The notes under the pieces are model-generated. The model ran no database searches and had not been told where the DNA came from. It saw nothing but the letters and a program-made list of their open reading frames with translations. Shown here one piece after another: positions 1-11,800 of a stretch of 64,000 nt of DNA. How positions within the stretch are numbered: the first letter of the stretch is position 1; each line of letters starts with the position of its first letter. The DNA is from Bacteroidaceae bacterium (lineage in GTDB: Bacteria; Bacteroidota; Bacteroidia; Bacteroidales; Bacteroidaceae): NCBI GenBank assembly GCA_017520935.1, contig JAFXEF010000043.1:1-64000 (forward strand). Direction: 5' to 3'. The position numbers and the translations under genes are program-made.

Positions 1-187
1 CTACGATGACCTCTACTCAAACAATGATTGGAACATCGCAAAAGATGAGGCAGCGGCAATTCTCGGTGCACAATTCAAACTCGGCAAGTATGTAAAAATA
101 GCCCCTAATTTTAGAATGAGTATACCAAAAGCAGATGGTGCCAAGAATGGTTACTATGCCTATGTAAATTGCTACTTCGGATTCTAA
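1..187 (+). CDS. C-terminal 61 residues of an outer-membrane porin (partial)
   Basis: Open from base 2 to TAA at 185-187; the start lies left of the window. The fragment alternates polar and hydrophobic residues as in beta-barrel strands (for example GAQFKLGKYVKIAPNFR) and ends in the aromatic residues YFGF, the usual end of an outer-membrane barrel. Only 32 bases separate it from pstS, so it is probably the first gene of the same transcript. By position it may be a phosphate-selective porin carrying phosphate across the outer membrane for the Pst system. That substrate is inferred from the neighbours, since the fragment has no diagnostic motif. Confidence 0.6.
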   Translation, partial: YDDLYSNNDWNIAKDEAAAILGAQFKLGKYVKIAPNFRMSIPKADGAKNGYYAYVNCYFGF

Positions 188-219
188 AAACAATATAAAC
201 ATTTAATAATTACATAATT

Positions 220-1281
220 ATGAAAAAGATTTTTAAGTCAGTAATGGCATTGACTATTGCTCTTGCAATGGTTGCTTGTGGCGGTAATGCAAACAATGGA
301 GGTCGTGAGCCACAGGAACTTTCGGGTGCTGGTGCAACATTCCCACTCCCTTACTATAATGTGGTTTTCGAGCAGTTTGGTCAGGTAAATGGCGACCAGG
401 TGGCTTATGGTGGTATCGGCTCTGGTGGCGGTGTTCGCAACTTGCGTGATAAGATTGTTGATTTCGCTGGTAGCGATGCCTTCCTTTCGGATAAGGAGAT
501 GGCAGAGATGGCTCCCGTGGTGCATATCCCTACTTGCATGGGGGCAGTAGTGTTGGCTTACAACCTTGAAGGTGTTAAGGAACTCAAACTATCGGGTGAG
601 ATTATCGCAGACATCTTTGCGGGCAATATCAAGATGTGGAACGACGAGCGTCTTGCTGCTCTCAATCCCGATGTAAAACTTCCTGCGGAGGCTATTATCC
701 CTGTGTTCCGCTCGGATGGCTCGGGTACAACCTTCGTCTTTACCGACTATCTTACCAAGGTTAACCCAATGTGGAAAGAGAAGTTTGGTGCTGGCAAATC
801 GGTAAACTTCCCTTCGGGTCAGGCAGCAAAGGGTAATCCCGGCGTTGCAGGAGTGATTAAGCAGACAAAGAATACGATAGGCTACGTAGGCTCGGAGTAT
901 GCCTTTGCGCAGAAGATTCCATTCGCTCGCATCAAGAATGCAAGAGGGGAGTTTGTATTGCCTTCATCAGCCACCATTTCGGCAGCAGCTTCGGGTGTAA
1001 TTCCTGCCGATACTCGTTGTTCAATCACCAATGCCGATGTAGCTGGTGCATACCCTATCTCGACCTTCACTTGGATGATTATCTACAAGGAGCAGAACTA
1101 TTCTGACCGTTCGAAGAAACAAGCCGCGGCTACCCTCGCCCTCTTGCAGTATATTCTCTCTGATGAGGCACAGCACATCACTTCGGAGGTACACTATGCT
1201 CCGCTTCCTGCAAAGGCAAAGGAGTTGAGTATGACAAACTTGAAGACCGTTACTTATGACGGTGTGGCAATATTGCAATAA
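220..1281 (+). CDS. pstS: Phosphate ABC transporter substrate-binding lipoprotein PstS
   Basis: Periplasmic receptor that hands phosphate to PstCA. The 353-residue protein starts with a lipoprotein signal whose lipobox ends at Cys20 (AMVAC). Next come the PstS hallmark SGAGATFP (35-42) and the phosphate-contacting loop RSDGSGTT (164-171); an upstream Gly-rich segment GSGGGVRNL is also typical. The residues after Cys20 are GGNANNG, without the acidic stretch seen on the SusD and FAS1 lipoproteins of this window, which agrees with retention on the periplasmic side. pstC starts 9 bases after the stop. No Pho box was recognised. Codon use is visibly more A+T-rich than in genes from 4 kb onward: one 60-base line (241-300) counts 26 G+C. 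Confidence 0.95.
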   Translation: MKKIFKSVMALTIALAMVACGGNANNGGREPQELSGAGATFPLPYYNVVFEQFGQVNGDQVAYGGIGSGGGVRNLRDKIVDFAGSDAFLSDKEMAEMAPVVHIPTCMGAVVLAYNLEGVKELKLSGEIIADIFAGNIKMWNDERLAALNPDVKLPAEAIIPVFRSDGSGTTFVFTDYLTKVNPMWKEKFGAGKSVNFPSGQAAKGNPGVAGVIKQTKNTIGYVGSEYAFAQKIPFARIKNARGEFVLPSSATISAAASGVIPADTRCSITNADVAGAYPISTFTWMIIYKEQNYSDRSKKQAAATLALLQYILSDEAQHITSEVHYAPLPAKAKELSMTNLKTVTYDGVAILQ

Positions 1282-1290
1282 CAGATAGCT

Positions 1291-2148
1291 ATGAACGATA
1301 AACTATATAAGATCCTATTGTTCGCAGCTGCATTGATAATGCCGATAGTGTGCGGAGGCGTAGTTTACGCCCTCGTCACTGACGCATACGAGGCGTTCGA
1401 ACACTTCGGATTCTTTAAGTTCCTAACCTCGTCGGAGTGGAGTTATACCGAGGGCGCAGAGCAGTATGGAGCGTTGCCCTTCATTACGGGTACGCTGATG
1501 ACTACACTCCTCGCTCTTATCTTTTGTATCCCCTTTTCACTCCCCGTTGCATTGTTTGTGGGCGAGTATTTCAAAGGGACAAAGGTAGCTGCTGTGTTGA
1601 GTACCGTGACCGACCTATTGGCGGGTATCCCTTCAATCATTTATGGTCTGTGGGGTTTCTACACCTTGCGTCCAATCATTATGGCTCTCAATATCTCGCC
1701 GCAAGGCTCTGGCGTACTAACCGCCTCGCTTGTTTTGGCGATAATGATTATCCCCTATGCAGCATCACTCAGTGCCGAGTTTATCAAGATGGTGCCCAAC
1801 GATTTGAAGGAGGGCGCATATAGCCTTGGCGCAACACGTGCCGAGGTTATCCGCAAGGTGGTATTTCCCGTTGCAGGCTCGGGTATCTTTTCATCGTATG
1901 TGTTGGCTATTGGTCGTGCTTTGGGCGAGACAATGACCGTAACGATGCTTATCGGCAATACGAACAACATCCCCAACTCGATCACTTCGACAGGTAACTC
2001 AATGGCATCAATTATCGCCAACCAATTCGGTGAGGCGGATGATTTACGACTCTCTTCGCTAATTGCCATCGGTCTGATACTATTCCTCATCACGGCATTT
2101 ATCAATATGATAGGTAAAATAATGATTAAACGCGCAAGAATTGTGTAA
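1291..2148 (+). CDS. pstC: Phosphate ABC transporter permease PstC
   Basis: Inner-membrane permease subunit of the Pst importer, 285 residues with about six hydrophobic segments. The cytoplasmic coupling loop of binding-protein-dependent permeases is visible around residues 170-215 (LKEGAYSLGATRAEVIRKVVFP, then GIFSSYVLAIGRALGET). The second gene of pstSCAB, it sits 9 bases after pstS, and its stop lies one base before the ATG of pstA. The pair PstC/PstA is told apart by order and by the PstC-like RALGETM ending of the loop. Confidence 0.93.
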   Translation: MNDKLYKILLFAAALIMPIVCGGVVYALVTDAYEAFEHFGFFKFLTSSEWSYTEGAEQYGALPFITGTLMTTLLALIFCIPFSLPVALFVGEYFKGTKVAAVLSTVTDLLAGIPSIIYGLWGFYTLRPIIMALNISPQGSGVLTASLVLAIMIIPYAASLSAEFIKMVPNDLKEGAYSLGATRAEVIRKVVFPVAGSGIFSSYVLAIGRALGETMTVTMLIGNTNNIPNSITSTGNSMASIIANQFGEADDLRLSSLIAIGLILFLITAFINMIGKIMIKRARIV

Positions 2149-2149
2149 T

Positions 2150-3016
2150 ATGAATAGATTAAGACTAAAAAATCGTTTAGTAAAGGATAAGCTTTTGCTA
2201 TGGAGCGTATGCTTTCTTGCTGCCCTCACAGCTGTGCCACTGCTTGCTATTTTGGGCGAGGTGCTGTTGCGTGGTTATGACCAGCTGTCGTGGTCGTTCT
2301 TCACCGAGCCTACGCCAACAGCTTATAAGGCAATGATGGCTATTGAGGCGGGCGAGCCAATTCCTGGTGGTATTGCTAATGGTATTATTGGTACGATGAT
2401 AATGCTCGCTATGGCTGCTGTTGTGGCTGTTCCAATAGGCATCCTTTGCGGTGCATATTTGGCAGAGAATCCTAAAAAAAGATTTGCGCAGACGGTGAGC
2501 TATCTTACTGACTTGCTGCAAGGAACACCATCGGTAATTATCGGTATTGTGGTCTATATCTGGGTGGTCGTTCCGATGAAGGGCTACTCGGCAATCGCTG
2601 GTAGCGTGGCACTCTTTATTATGATGCTACCGCTTATCATCCGTTCCACGGAAGAAACATTGAAGATTCTGCCTGCCTCACTCAAGGAGGCCGGTCTGGC
2701 TCTTGGCGGTAACCGAGCCCGTGTGATGCTGAAAGTACAGCTCCCTGCCGCTTTTGGAGGTATCTTTACGGGTGTGCTGCTGGCTATCTCGCGTGTAATC
2801 GGCGAGACGGCTCCGCTGATGTTTACCGCCCTCGGTTGCTCGTTCATCCGCTTTGCGGTCGATAAGCCAATTTCGGCAGTCCCACTGCTTATATGGGAGT
2901 TCTTCAACGACCCCAATCTTCAGGAGCTGATTTGGGGAGCATCACTCTTCTTGTTATTATTTGTTCTTACATTGAATCTTACAGCTAAATATCTTGCAAA
3001 AAGATGGAATCAGTAA
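2150..3016 (+). CDS. pstA: Phosphate ABC transporter permease PstA
   Basis: Second permease subunit of the phosphate importer, 288 residues. The coupling loop appears as LKEAGLALGGNRARVMLKVQLP followed by ISRVIGETAPL, the PstA pattern. I take the ATG at 2150, one base after the pstC stop. A TTG at 2141 is in frame and would add only three residues, and is less likely. The 3' end overlaps pstB by 13 bases (pstB ATG at 3004), pointing to translational coupling of permease and ATPase. Confidence 0.93.
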   Translation: MNRLRLKNRLVKDKLLLWSVCFLAALTAVPLLAILGEVLLRGYDQLSWSFFTEPTPTAYKAMMAIEAGEPIPGGIANGIIGTMIMLAMAAVVAVPIGILCGAYLAENPKKRFAQTVSYLTDLLQGTPSVIIGIVVYIWVVVPMKGYSAIAGSVALFIMMLPLIIRSTEETLKILPASLKEAGLALGGNRARVMLKVQLPAAFGGIFTGVLLAISRVIGETAPLMFTALGCSFIRFAVDKPISAVPLLIWEFFNDPNLQELIWGASLFLLLFVLTLNLTAKYLAKRWNQ

Positions 3017-3771
3017 CACCTATACTTGAATTTAATAAGACTTGCGTGTCGTACACCAAGCAGACGATGGCAGTAAAATATGTATCGGCAGCCATCGACA
3101 GAAATACAATAACCGCCATTATGGGACCTTCGGGATGCGGTAAATCGACACTCCTGCGTGCCGTAAACCTTATGCACAACCTCTACCCCAATATCCGTGT
3201 CGATGGCGAGATACTGTTCAATGGCGAAAATATCCTATCTATGGAGCCTATTGATGTGCGCCGCCGTGTGGGTATGGTCTTCCAGCGTCCTGCACCATTT
3301 CCGACAATGAGCATTTACGATAATGTACTCTCGGGCTATGCGCTTAATGGTATCCGCCTATCGAAGACCGAGAAAGATGAAACGGTGGAACGCTGCCTAC
3401 GAAGTGTTGCATTGTGGGATGAGGTTAAGGATGTGCTGAACAAGAAGGGAACATTCCTCTCGGGTGGTCAGCAACAACGTCTGTGCATTGCCCGCGCCTT
3501 AGCTATGAAACCCGACATATTGCTTATGGACGAGCCTACCTCGGCCCTCGATCCGATAGCTACGGCACATATCGAGGAGCTGATGCAGGAGCTTCAGAAG
3601 GAGGTAACCATCCTTATCGTTACCCATAATATGGGACAGGCGATGCGCATATCATCAAAGTCGATGTTTATGTACCTGGGCGAATTGGTTGAGTATGGCG
3701 ACACCGCCACAATGTTCTCCAATCCATCAGACGAGCGCACCAAAGCCTACCTTACAGGTAAGATGGGTTAA
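3004..3771 (+). CDS. pstB: Phosphate ABC transporter ATP-binding protein PstB
   Basis: Cytoplasmic ATPase of the Pst importer, 255 residues, the usual PstB length. Walker A is GPSGCGKST (41-49), the ABC signature is LSGGQQQR (from L152), and Walker B ends in the catalytic pair D176-E177 (LLMDEPTSALDP). The start overlaps the end of pstA. Most pst operons continue into phoU, the negative regulator of the Pho response; here the next gene is fhs on the other strand, so phoU must be elsewhere or absent. Confidence 0.95.
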   Translation: MESVTPILEFNKTCVSYTKQTMAVKYVSAAIDRNTITAIMGPSGCGKSTLLRAVNLMHNLYPNIRVDGEILFNGENILSMEPIDVRRRVGMVFQRPAPFPTMSIYDNVLSGYALNGIRLSKTEKDETVERCLRSVALWDEVKDVLNKKGTFLSGGQQQRLCIARALAMKPDILLMDEPTSALDPIATAHIEELMQELQKEVTILIVTHNMGQAMRISSKSMFMYLGELVEYGDTATMFSNPSDERTKAYLTGKMG

Positions 3772-4094
3772 TAATGTTCTGACAATAGTACAAGTTTAGT
3801 TTACACCATTGGCTATATACTCAAAACGGACTAAACTTATTTGTGCATTGACAGCATAAAATATGCTGGCGAATCAGCGTTTTGTTTACACACAGTTATT
3901 TTAGACCTACCTAACTTCTCCGTTCCATCCGCGAGTGTAAGCATCTCCAGATGCGATAAGCGGTCTCTGCTTGCTGGGATTTGAAATCCCCATATTGAAA
4001 AACGGGGGATGAAAGGACATCCCCCATGACGAAAAAAATTCATCTGTGTGAAGTATACCGGGAATCGACAGGTCAGAATCTTAAGAGCCGATTC
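3772..4094. other. Gene-free gap between convergent pstB and fhs
   Basis: No convincing gene. Just after pstB lies an inverted repeat, AAGTTTAGT at 3792-3800 and ACTAAACTT at 3830-3838, with a 29-base loop and a weak ATTT tail; it may end the pst transcript. A second short palindrome (GGGATTTGAAATCCC) is at 3976-3990. The fhs terminator hairpin is at 4004-4025. Confidence 0.5.
3999..4025 (-). terminator. Intrinsic terminator downstream of fhs
   Basis: On the minus strand an 8-bp stem (GGGGGATG/CATCCCCC, plus-strand arms 4004-4011 and 4018-4025) with a 6-base loop is followed by GTTTTTC. It lies about 70 bases past the fhs stop, in the right orientation. Confidence 0.7.
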
Positions 4095-5762
4095 TTAATC
4101 CAATCCCTCAATCTGTCCGTTCACGATATCAATATGCAGGGCGGCGGGCTCTTTGGGGAGTCCGGGCATACGCATGATGTCACCGGCAATGACTACGAGC
4201 ATCTCGGCACCGGCGTTGATGACGATGTCCTGCACGGTGAATCCGAATCCTTCGGGGGCACCATACTTCTTGGCATCGGTAGAGAAAGAGTACTGGGTCT
4301 TGGCAATACAGATGGGGAAGTGGGTGTAGCCCAGTTCGGCAATCATGGCCAGTTTCTTCTTGGCCGCAGCACTCAAGGTCACCGAGGCAGCACCATAAAG
4401 GTTCTTGGCTACCTTGCCAATCTTCTCCTCCACGCTATCCTCATCGGCGTAGGCAAACTTCAGCTCCGTAGAGGGCTTCTCACTGATGGTATCTACCACG
4501 AGCTGAGCCAGCTTGACAGCGCCCTCGCCACCGAGAGCGTAGGCATCGTTGACCTCACAGCCCACACCGAGCTCGGCACAGTGCTGGCGCACGTAGTTGA
4601 TTTCCTCTTCGGTATCACCACTGTAGCGATTGAAGGCTACCACGACGGACTGCCCGAACGACTGCAGGTTGCGCAGGTGCTTGTCGAGGTTCACCAAACC
4701 CGCCTTAAGAGCTTCGAGGTTGGGTTCCGACACCTGATCCTGAGGCACACCGCCATGCATCTTGAGTGCGCGGGCGGTAGCTACGAGCACGGTAAGCTTG
4801 GGGGTGAGTCCTGCCTTGCGGCACTTGATGTCGTAGAATTTCTCGGCACCGAGGTCGGCACCGAAGCCTGCCTCGGTGATGACATAGTCGGCATAGGTCA
4901 TGGCAAGCTTGGTGGCCAGCACGGAGTTGCAGCCGTGGGCGATATTGGCAAACGGACCGCCATGCACAAGGGCGGGAGTATTCTCTGTGGTCTGCACGAG
5001 GTTGGGCGAGAGGGCATCCTTGAGCAGTACGGTGATGGCACCTGCCACGCCGAGGTCCTTGACAGTGAAGGGCTTGCCCTCGTAGGTGAAGCCGAGCAGG
5101 ATATTCTCGATACGCCGGCGCAGGTCATCTTCATCCTTGGCCAGACAGAGGATAGCCATAATCTCCGAGGCGGGAGTGATGTCGAAGCCAGCCTCCTGGG
5201 CGAAGCCGTTGGTCTTGGGACCAAGTCCTGTAACGATATAGCGCAATGAGCGGTCGTTGACATCGAGCACACGACGCCACAGCACCTCCTTGAGGCCGAT
5301 GCCCTTGTCGCGGTTCTGATACATGTAGTTATCGAGCAGCGCGGCAATCATGTTGTTGGCCGAGGTGATGGCGTGGAAGTCACCCGTGAAGTGCAAGTTA
5401 ATCTTGTCCATGGGCAACACCTGGGTGTAACCGCCACCGGCAGCACCGCCCTTCATGCCGAAGCAGGGACCCAGCGAAGGCTCGCGCAGGGCAACGATGA
5501 CCTTCTTGCCTATCTTGTTGAGGCCGAGTGTGAGGCCGATAGATACGGTGGTCTTGCCTATGCCCGCCTTGGTGGGTGTGATGGCAGTGACCAGGATGAG
5601 GTTGCTCTGTTTCACCTTGGCATCATCAATGAGGTGCTCGTCGACCTTTGCCATATAGTGGCCGTAGGGGTTTGTACTCTCGGTAGGGATGCCTGCCTGT
5701 GCGGCAATCTCGCCGATGGGGAGCAACGGGGTGTTGCGTGCGATTTCAATGTCTGTCTTCAT
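4095..5762 (-). CDS. fhs: Formate-tetrahydrofolate ligase
   Basis: ATP-dependent ligase making 10-formyl-tetrahydrofolate from formate and THF in cytoplasmic one-carbon metabolism. The 555-residue length is the family norm. Near residues 63-72 lies the nucleotide-binding loop [11 protein letters not shown]; later come the family-typical [19 protein letters not shown] and [14 protein letters not shown] stretches. The start, MKTDIEIA, matches the normal N-terminus, with no in-frame alternative needed. It lies 52 bases downstream of the 2470-residue gene on the same strand. A 12-bp hairpin fills most of that gap, so the transcripts may be separated or attenuated there. Confidence 0.96.
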   Translation of the reverse strand: MKTDIEIARNTPLLPIGEIAAQAGIPTESTNPYGHYMAKVDEHLIDDAKVKQSNLILVTAITPTKAGIGKTTVSIGLTLGLNKIGKKVIVALREPSLGPCFGMKGGAAGGGYTQVLPMDKINLHFTGDFHAITSANNMIAALLDNYMYQNRDKGIGLKEVLWRRVLDVNDRSLRYIVTGLGPKTNGFAQEAGFDITPASEIMAILCLAKDEDDLRRRIENILLGFTYEGKPFTVKDLGVAGAITVLLKDALSPNLVQTTENTPALVHGGPFANIAHGCNSVLATKLAMTYADYVITEAGFGADLGAEKFYDIKCRKAGLTPKLTVLVATARALKMHGGVPQDQVSEPNLEALKAGLVNLDKHLRNLQSFGQSVVVAFNRYSGDTEEEINYVRQHCAELGVGCEVNDAYALGGEGAVKLAQLVVDTISEKPSTELKFAYADEDSVEEKIGKVAKNLYGAASVTLSAAAKKKLAMIAELGYTHFPICIAKTQYSFSTDAKKYGAPEGFGFTVQDIVINAGAEMLVVIAGDIMRMPGLPKEPAALHIDIVNGQIEGLD

Positions 5763-5784
5763 TGTTTATATGTTTTTGTGGAGG

Positions 5785-5811
5785 TATAGGAGTTCAAGCT
5801 GAACTCCTATA
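5785..5811 (-). terminator. Perfect hairpin between the 2470-residue gene and fhs
   Basis: TATAGGAGTTCA (5785-5796), a 3-base loop, then TGAACTCCTATA (5800-5811): a perfect 12-bp stem. It starts 4 bases past the stop of the large secreted protein and lies 22 bases before the fhs ATG. There is no clean U-tract, so it could equally be a 3'-end stabiliser or a leader structure for fhs. Confidence 0.5.
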
Positions 5812-5814
5812 TTA

Positions 5815-8800
5815 TCATTTTATTCTCAATTTCAAGGTCTTCACGTTGCCTTCCGAGTCACTCACAGCAGCGAAATATGTACCTTCAACAACTGTCGATA
5901 GGTTGATGTTCGCACGGCCCTCTGTCAGTTCGACAGTCACTCTCAGGCACTGTCGTCCGGCAGGTGTGTAGAGCACTACGGTAGCTGTAGCGGCACTTGG
6001 GCTGTCGATGTAGAGCGTATTGTTGGCAAAGAGAAGTTGCAATCCATCGGCAACTACGCCTTCTATACCCTCTCCGTCATCAGGTACCTCAGGTTGATCA
6101 GGTTCATCCGGCTGGTCTGGTTCATCCGGTTGATCAGGTTCATCCGGTTGGTCAGGCTGGTCAGGTTCATCCGGTTGATCTGGCTGGTCAGGTTCATCCG
6201 GTTGGTCTGGCTGGTCAGGTTCATCCGGTTGGTCAGGCTGGTCAGGTTCATCCGGTTGGTCAGGTTCTTCAGGTTGACCAGGCAGCTCAGGTATCTCAGG
6301 CTGCTCCAGCCAGGCAGCATAGCTGTTGATGATATTCGTCTCGGCTATAGTGGGCGTAGCCATCACATACACATCGCTGCTGCCGTCGGGATAGAGTCCT
6401 ACCGATTCGATACCGAGGTGGGGCTCATAGTAGAGTACATCTCTCCACGTACAGTCAGCGTCGGTGAGGGTGACGTACCCACCCTCTGCTGCAAGCTTGA
6501 AGGGAGCGTGCAGCTGGGTGAAGGTCATCAGCTTGTCGGGCCAGATGACGAGGTAGCCGTACGGCTCGATAACCGTGCTGACACCGCTGCCCTCAATCAT
6601 ATACTTTGTAGGCTCGTCTAAATTGTCGCTCAAGTACATACCTGCTACGTCGATGGGCTTGTCGGTAGTGTTGTATAGTTCTATCCAGTCGTTCTTCTTG
6701 TAGTACTCATTGATGTAGATGCTGTTGTCGGCACTGAGCTCGTTGATACGCACGGGGCGGCTGTCCTCCTCGGCCGTGAGCGGTTCGTAGACGGCTATCA
6801 GCGTGGCATTGCCCGTGGGGGTATATTCGGGTTCCTCGCTCACGATGTTGCCCGTGACATCCGTGGTGGCGTGCTGCAACTCGCAGTCAAAGTAGATATC
6901 CGATGAGCTTCCGCTGTTGTTGTGCACCTCAACGGCGATGGTGTTGGTACCTTTCTTGAACAGCTCGGCGGGGAGTGTCAATGTGCCGCTGTCGGGGTTT
7001 CCGGTGGCGTGGCTCGATGCGTAGGTACCATAGCTGACGGTGCCATTAGGCATGAGGTAGCGGGCTGCCTCCTTTCCGTTGACGTATACGACCATGCCAT
7101 CGTCTACGGTGTAGTTCATCACAAACCTGTCGGCTGTGCCGGGAGCATCGGTGAGCTTGAAGGTGGTGCGGAAGTAGTAGGTGGGACGCTTGTTGCTGCC
7201 GTCGGTGCCGTAGTCAAGCGTGGTGTTGTAGACATTGTTATTGCTGGCATAACCAAGCGGAGCCTTGCCACTGCCCCATGAGGTGGTGGAGTAGCTGGAG
7301 GCTGTCCAGCTCTTGCCGTCGAGCGAACCCTGGTCGTAGTAGTTCCATGTGCTGTTCTTGGCGATGAGTGTGCTCTGCACGGCACTGTTCTCTGAACTCC
7401 AGCCCACGAAGCGGTAGCCTGCCTTGGGTTCAGCCTTCAGGGTGACAGGGGCAAACAGGGTGCCGCTGAATCTGCCGGTAGGCACTTCCATGTCGTTAAC
7501 TCTGAGTGCCGCCCCCTCCACGTTAGCCGAGAGGGTTATCTCCCGCTTCATGTCGGTGCTGAGCCCCATGCGCCAGTAGTCGATGAGCGCCCGTATCATA
7601 GGAGCCTGGCGACCTCTCAGCGCACTCTTCAGCTGGTTGGCCGTGCCGTAGGGCGACTTGCCGTCGTAGGCCAGCATGGGAGCGATGCGGGCTGCCATCT
7701 CGTCGATGATGGCATTGCAGCGCCCGGGCTCGAACACGCTGCCTGCCACGAGGCAGTAGGTATCGATGAACTGCTTGCGGAACGAGTCGTTCGAGAGCAT
7801 ATTGAGGAAGATGGTCACCAACTCAATCTCCTCGGTGAGACGGCCTCCGCCAAGGTCAAAGATGGGGTCAAAGGTGTAGGTCTGCTTGCCCTCGAAGGTG
7901 TAGAAGGGGCTGGTGGTGGCGAGGGTACCGTCGAGGTCGAACATCACGAAACGGAACCTGCCGCCTTCGGTGCGTGGGCGGAAGCCCTTGATGTTGTTCT
8001 GCGGCCAGTCGTTACCACCGAGGTAAAACTCCACGGCCATGTAGTTGATATACTCGTCAATGTCCACAAGGCTGCGTATCTCCTCGTAAGTAGCCTCATC
8101 GGCGGCATTGGCCGAGAGGGCATACCACTCGAGGAAAGCCTCGCGGTCGCCCTCCATCTGCACGTAGCCAGAGTCAGGGCTCATCTCAAACTGGTCCATC
8201 TCGTCGGTGTCGATGCCCCAGTTGGCGTATGCAAAGTGCTTGTTGTTGGGTTCGCGCATGTTGAGCATGCTCACATACCTGCCGTTGATGAAGTGCACGA
8301 CAGGCTGGGTTGATTGTCCGTCGACATCCAGGCCCGAGCGGTGCACGATTTCCTGCAGGGCAGGATCCTTGATACGGCAGTCTATGTCATTGCCGCCGTT
8401 GCGTATCTGCAGCGTCTTGTGCTTGAGGTAGGGTTTGTCGGCAAAGAAGGGGTAGTCAATGGAGTTGTTGCCCTCATAGATCTTAGTAGCCTTGAGCTTG
8501 AAGGAGTGAGGTGTCCAGGCACGGCTCCATCCGCCACACATGGCGAAGTCCACCTCCTGGTTCACCACCATACCACCGTCGGGGGTGATGTACTCGAAGT
8601 TGACAGGGCGGTCCCAGTCCATATTCCAGTTACAGGGCATGCTCTGTCCGTTACCCGTGCGCCCGTTCACACCCTGCACATACACGCCGAGGCTATCATC
8701 GTAGAGGTTCACGGGGTCGGTCACCACAGAGATGATGGGCAGCGTGTATTCGCGGTCCTTGTACAGGAACGAGCGTGTCACCACCTGACTGGGCAGCTTA

Positions 8801-11800
8801 CCCTCCTGGAAAAGACAGAAGCGGTAGATAGCGGTATTGCTCACCGAGAACTTGCCATCGGCACTGGTGGCACCGTTGGTGAGTGTGGGTGTGGTGCCGT
8901 CAGTGGTGTAGCGGAGCGTGGCTCCCTTGGGGATGGACACGTTGAAGGTAAAGGGAGCGGTGAAGAGCATCGCATCAGTATCAACGACAGGTGCTTCGAG
9001 GCGCTCGGTAGCGAAAGTGCTTGTAGCATTGCTCTTGCCGGGGGTAGGCTCGGCTGTGCGCCCCCATTCGCCCGTGCCATCCGTAGTGCGTGCATACGAG
9101 GTGCGGGGAACAGCCATAGGATACTCCTGACTGACGATGAGGTTCCCCTCGGCATCGCTCAGGTACACGGCACCACCGTCATAGTCGAGCTTGAAGTTCA
9201 CCTGCGAAGGGGCATAGGTGTAGTGATGATGGTCGAACCACAGGACCTTGTATCCACCCGCAGGCAGCGTGCCACAAAGGCCCAGGTTGAACTTCTTCAG
9301 GTTGGTAGCATCGTCGCTCATGTAGAAGTAATTGAGATTGAGCGGCAGGTCGGTCGCATTGTATAGCTCCACCCATCCTCCATAGTTGAACGAGGGATCC
9401 ACGAACATGTCAATGTTGGCAGCCTGTATCTCGTTGATAAGGATCGAGCCCACAGTAACTTTGTTGTCCGCAACAGTGACCTGACATGTCGCTACACATC
9501 CGCTCTCGTCCGTAGCAGAGGCCGAGATGGTAGCCGTGCCACTCTGAAACGCCGTGACGGTACCCTGCTGGTCCACCTGCGCCACACGCGGATTGTCGGA
9601 GGTCCACACCACTCCCTGATAGGTTGCATTGTCGGGATGCACGGTAGCGGTCAGTGTAACACTTTCGTTGCAATTCATCTTGAGCGTCTCCTGGGAAAGC
9701 GTAATGGAGGTCACCGGAATCAAGGTACCGTAGTACTCCAGCTTGAAATTGTCCATCATGCACCAGTTTCCATTCTGATTGCTCTCACAGACGAGTCCGA
9801 AGGTGAGTGTGCCGTCGGTGACATCCACGATGACACTGTTGTTATACATTCCTTGCGAGAAGCAGTATGCACCCGCCGTCATGTCGTCGGGATGGAAGTG
9901 CTGTTGGCCGTCCACATAGTCCTGCACAAAATACCTTCCCTGTCCCTGTGAGGTAAGCCCCTCGGCATAGATGCTCACCAACTGTTGTCGCTGGGCATTG
10001 CCATACAGGTAGCCTGTGATGTTCTCTGTACCATTCAGGTAATCCCAGAATCCGGGTTCATTGTTGGTGGTACGGTAATAGGCCTGCACCGACAGGCGAT
10101 ACTTGCCGTTGGGCACGTACACCGTCTGGTATATGTCGAAGCGTCCGTTCCAGAACTCCATAGCCTCATTGCCCGTGACCTGACTCCCGGCATTGCTGTT
10201 TATGCTCCATCCCGTCTTGCTGTTGTTGTCAAATCCGGGGTTGACGATGTAGGCATTCGTGACATCGATCCACGAGCCTTGCAGTTCGCTGACAGTCACA
10301 GCACACTGTGCCTGCACGCTACTGCCGTCGGCCAGTTTCACTACGATGAAGGCATTGCCCTCGCTGTGTGCCCTGATGTTGCCGTTCTGGTCCACCGTGA
10401 CTACCTCCTCATCGGTGGAGAGCCACATTAGCCCCGGGCACAGAGCCTCTTCTGGATAGGTCGTTGCCGTGATTGCCGCATTCTCCCCCACGTTGAGGTT
10501 GATCGTAGAGTGCGAAAGGACAATCTTCTCGACCGGCACAAGACTGCCCTGGTACTCCAGCTTGAAGTTGTCGAACATACACCAGTTTTCGGGTGTATAC
10601 TCCTCACAGATGAGTCCGAAGGTGAGTGTGCCGTCGGTGACCTCCACCGTCAGGGAGTTATTGTAGACGCCCTGTTCGAAACAGAAGGCACCCGTCCGCA
10701 TATTGACAGGCACATAGCGCACCGAGCCGTCAATTATCACCATATCGCAGTTACCTATGCCGTCGTATTCCGCTCCCTCGTCGTTCCTTTTCACGATGGG
10801 CTGGTATACCTCATTGGCATAGAGGTAGGCATCTTCGCTGCCCGCAGTATTATAGAAAGCCTGTGCCGAGAGGCGGTACTTGCCGTTGGGCACATGGATG
10901 GTCTGGCTGAGGTTAAAGTGTCCGTTCCAGAACTCCATAGCTCCGTAGTTTCTGTTTATTCCCTCAGCGTTGCTGACGACATCCCACCCATTGGAGGAGT
11001 TGCCATCGAAACGGGGACTCTCCACACAGAAGTCGGTGATATCGGTCCACGTGTTCAATTCCAACCCGTCGCTGGGCCATTTCTGTACCAGGCGCTCTGC
11101 CTCCTCGGCAGTAATGGCAATGGTGGTACCGTGGCGTGGGGTGAAGATGCTGGTATTGGCCGAGTTGCACACCTTGGTGAAGTTGTTCAGGTCGGTACTG
11201 GTGCAGTACTCATACATGCCGCTGGTGTAGCAGTCGTACATCAGCACCCATGTGTCAGAGTCGATAAGCTTGAACACACCCGAGCCCTCCACCGCCACGG
11301 AGGTTTGCTGCAGGTACTTGTACCCGGGTGTCCACTTGCCGCGTAAGGTCCTGGCCGTAGCTTTCTGTATGCCGTTGCCCTGTCCCTCGGTCTTGAAGAA
11401 CATGTGATACTGCCCGTTGTGCCATACGATGTCGGCATCGATGGTGTTGTTGCCTCCATGGTTGTAGAGCACCTGCGGCTCGGTCAGGTCGGTAAAGTCC
11501 TCGTTGGCATACGAGTAGTAGGTGATATAGTTCTTGCCGCTCTCGCCGATGGCATAGTATACCATATACTTACCCTCCTCGGGGTCGTAGATAGTCTGCG
11601 GTGCCCATACCTGTGTGAGGGCATCGCGGTCGAAGCGCTCAGGCCACCGGGAGGGGAAGTCGATAGCCGTGTGAGTCCAGTTGACCATATCCGCAGAACG
11701 GAGCAGCACCATGCCGTCGTTGGAGCTCCAGCCCTGCGATGAGCGCATGTCGGTCACTACCATATAGAAGTATCCGTCTTCGCCACGCAGGATATGGGGG

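Noticed and set aside
2141..2149. TTG start for pstA
   Set aside because: It overlaps the pstC stop and adds only three residues; the ATG at 2150 is the standard choice.
4026..5249. 407-codon plus-strand frame across fhs
   Set aside because: Antisense to a certain fhs; composition (many Gly, Leu, His) is typical of a mirror frame, and no promoter or start context is present.
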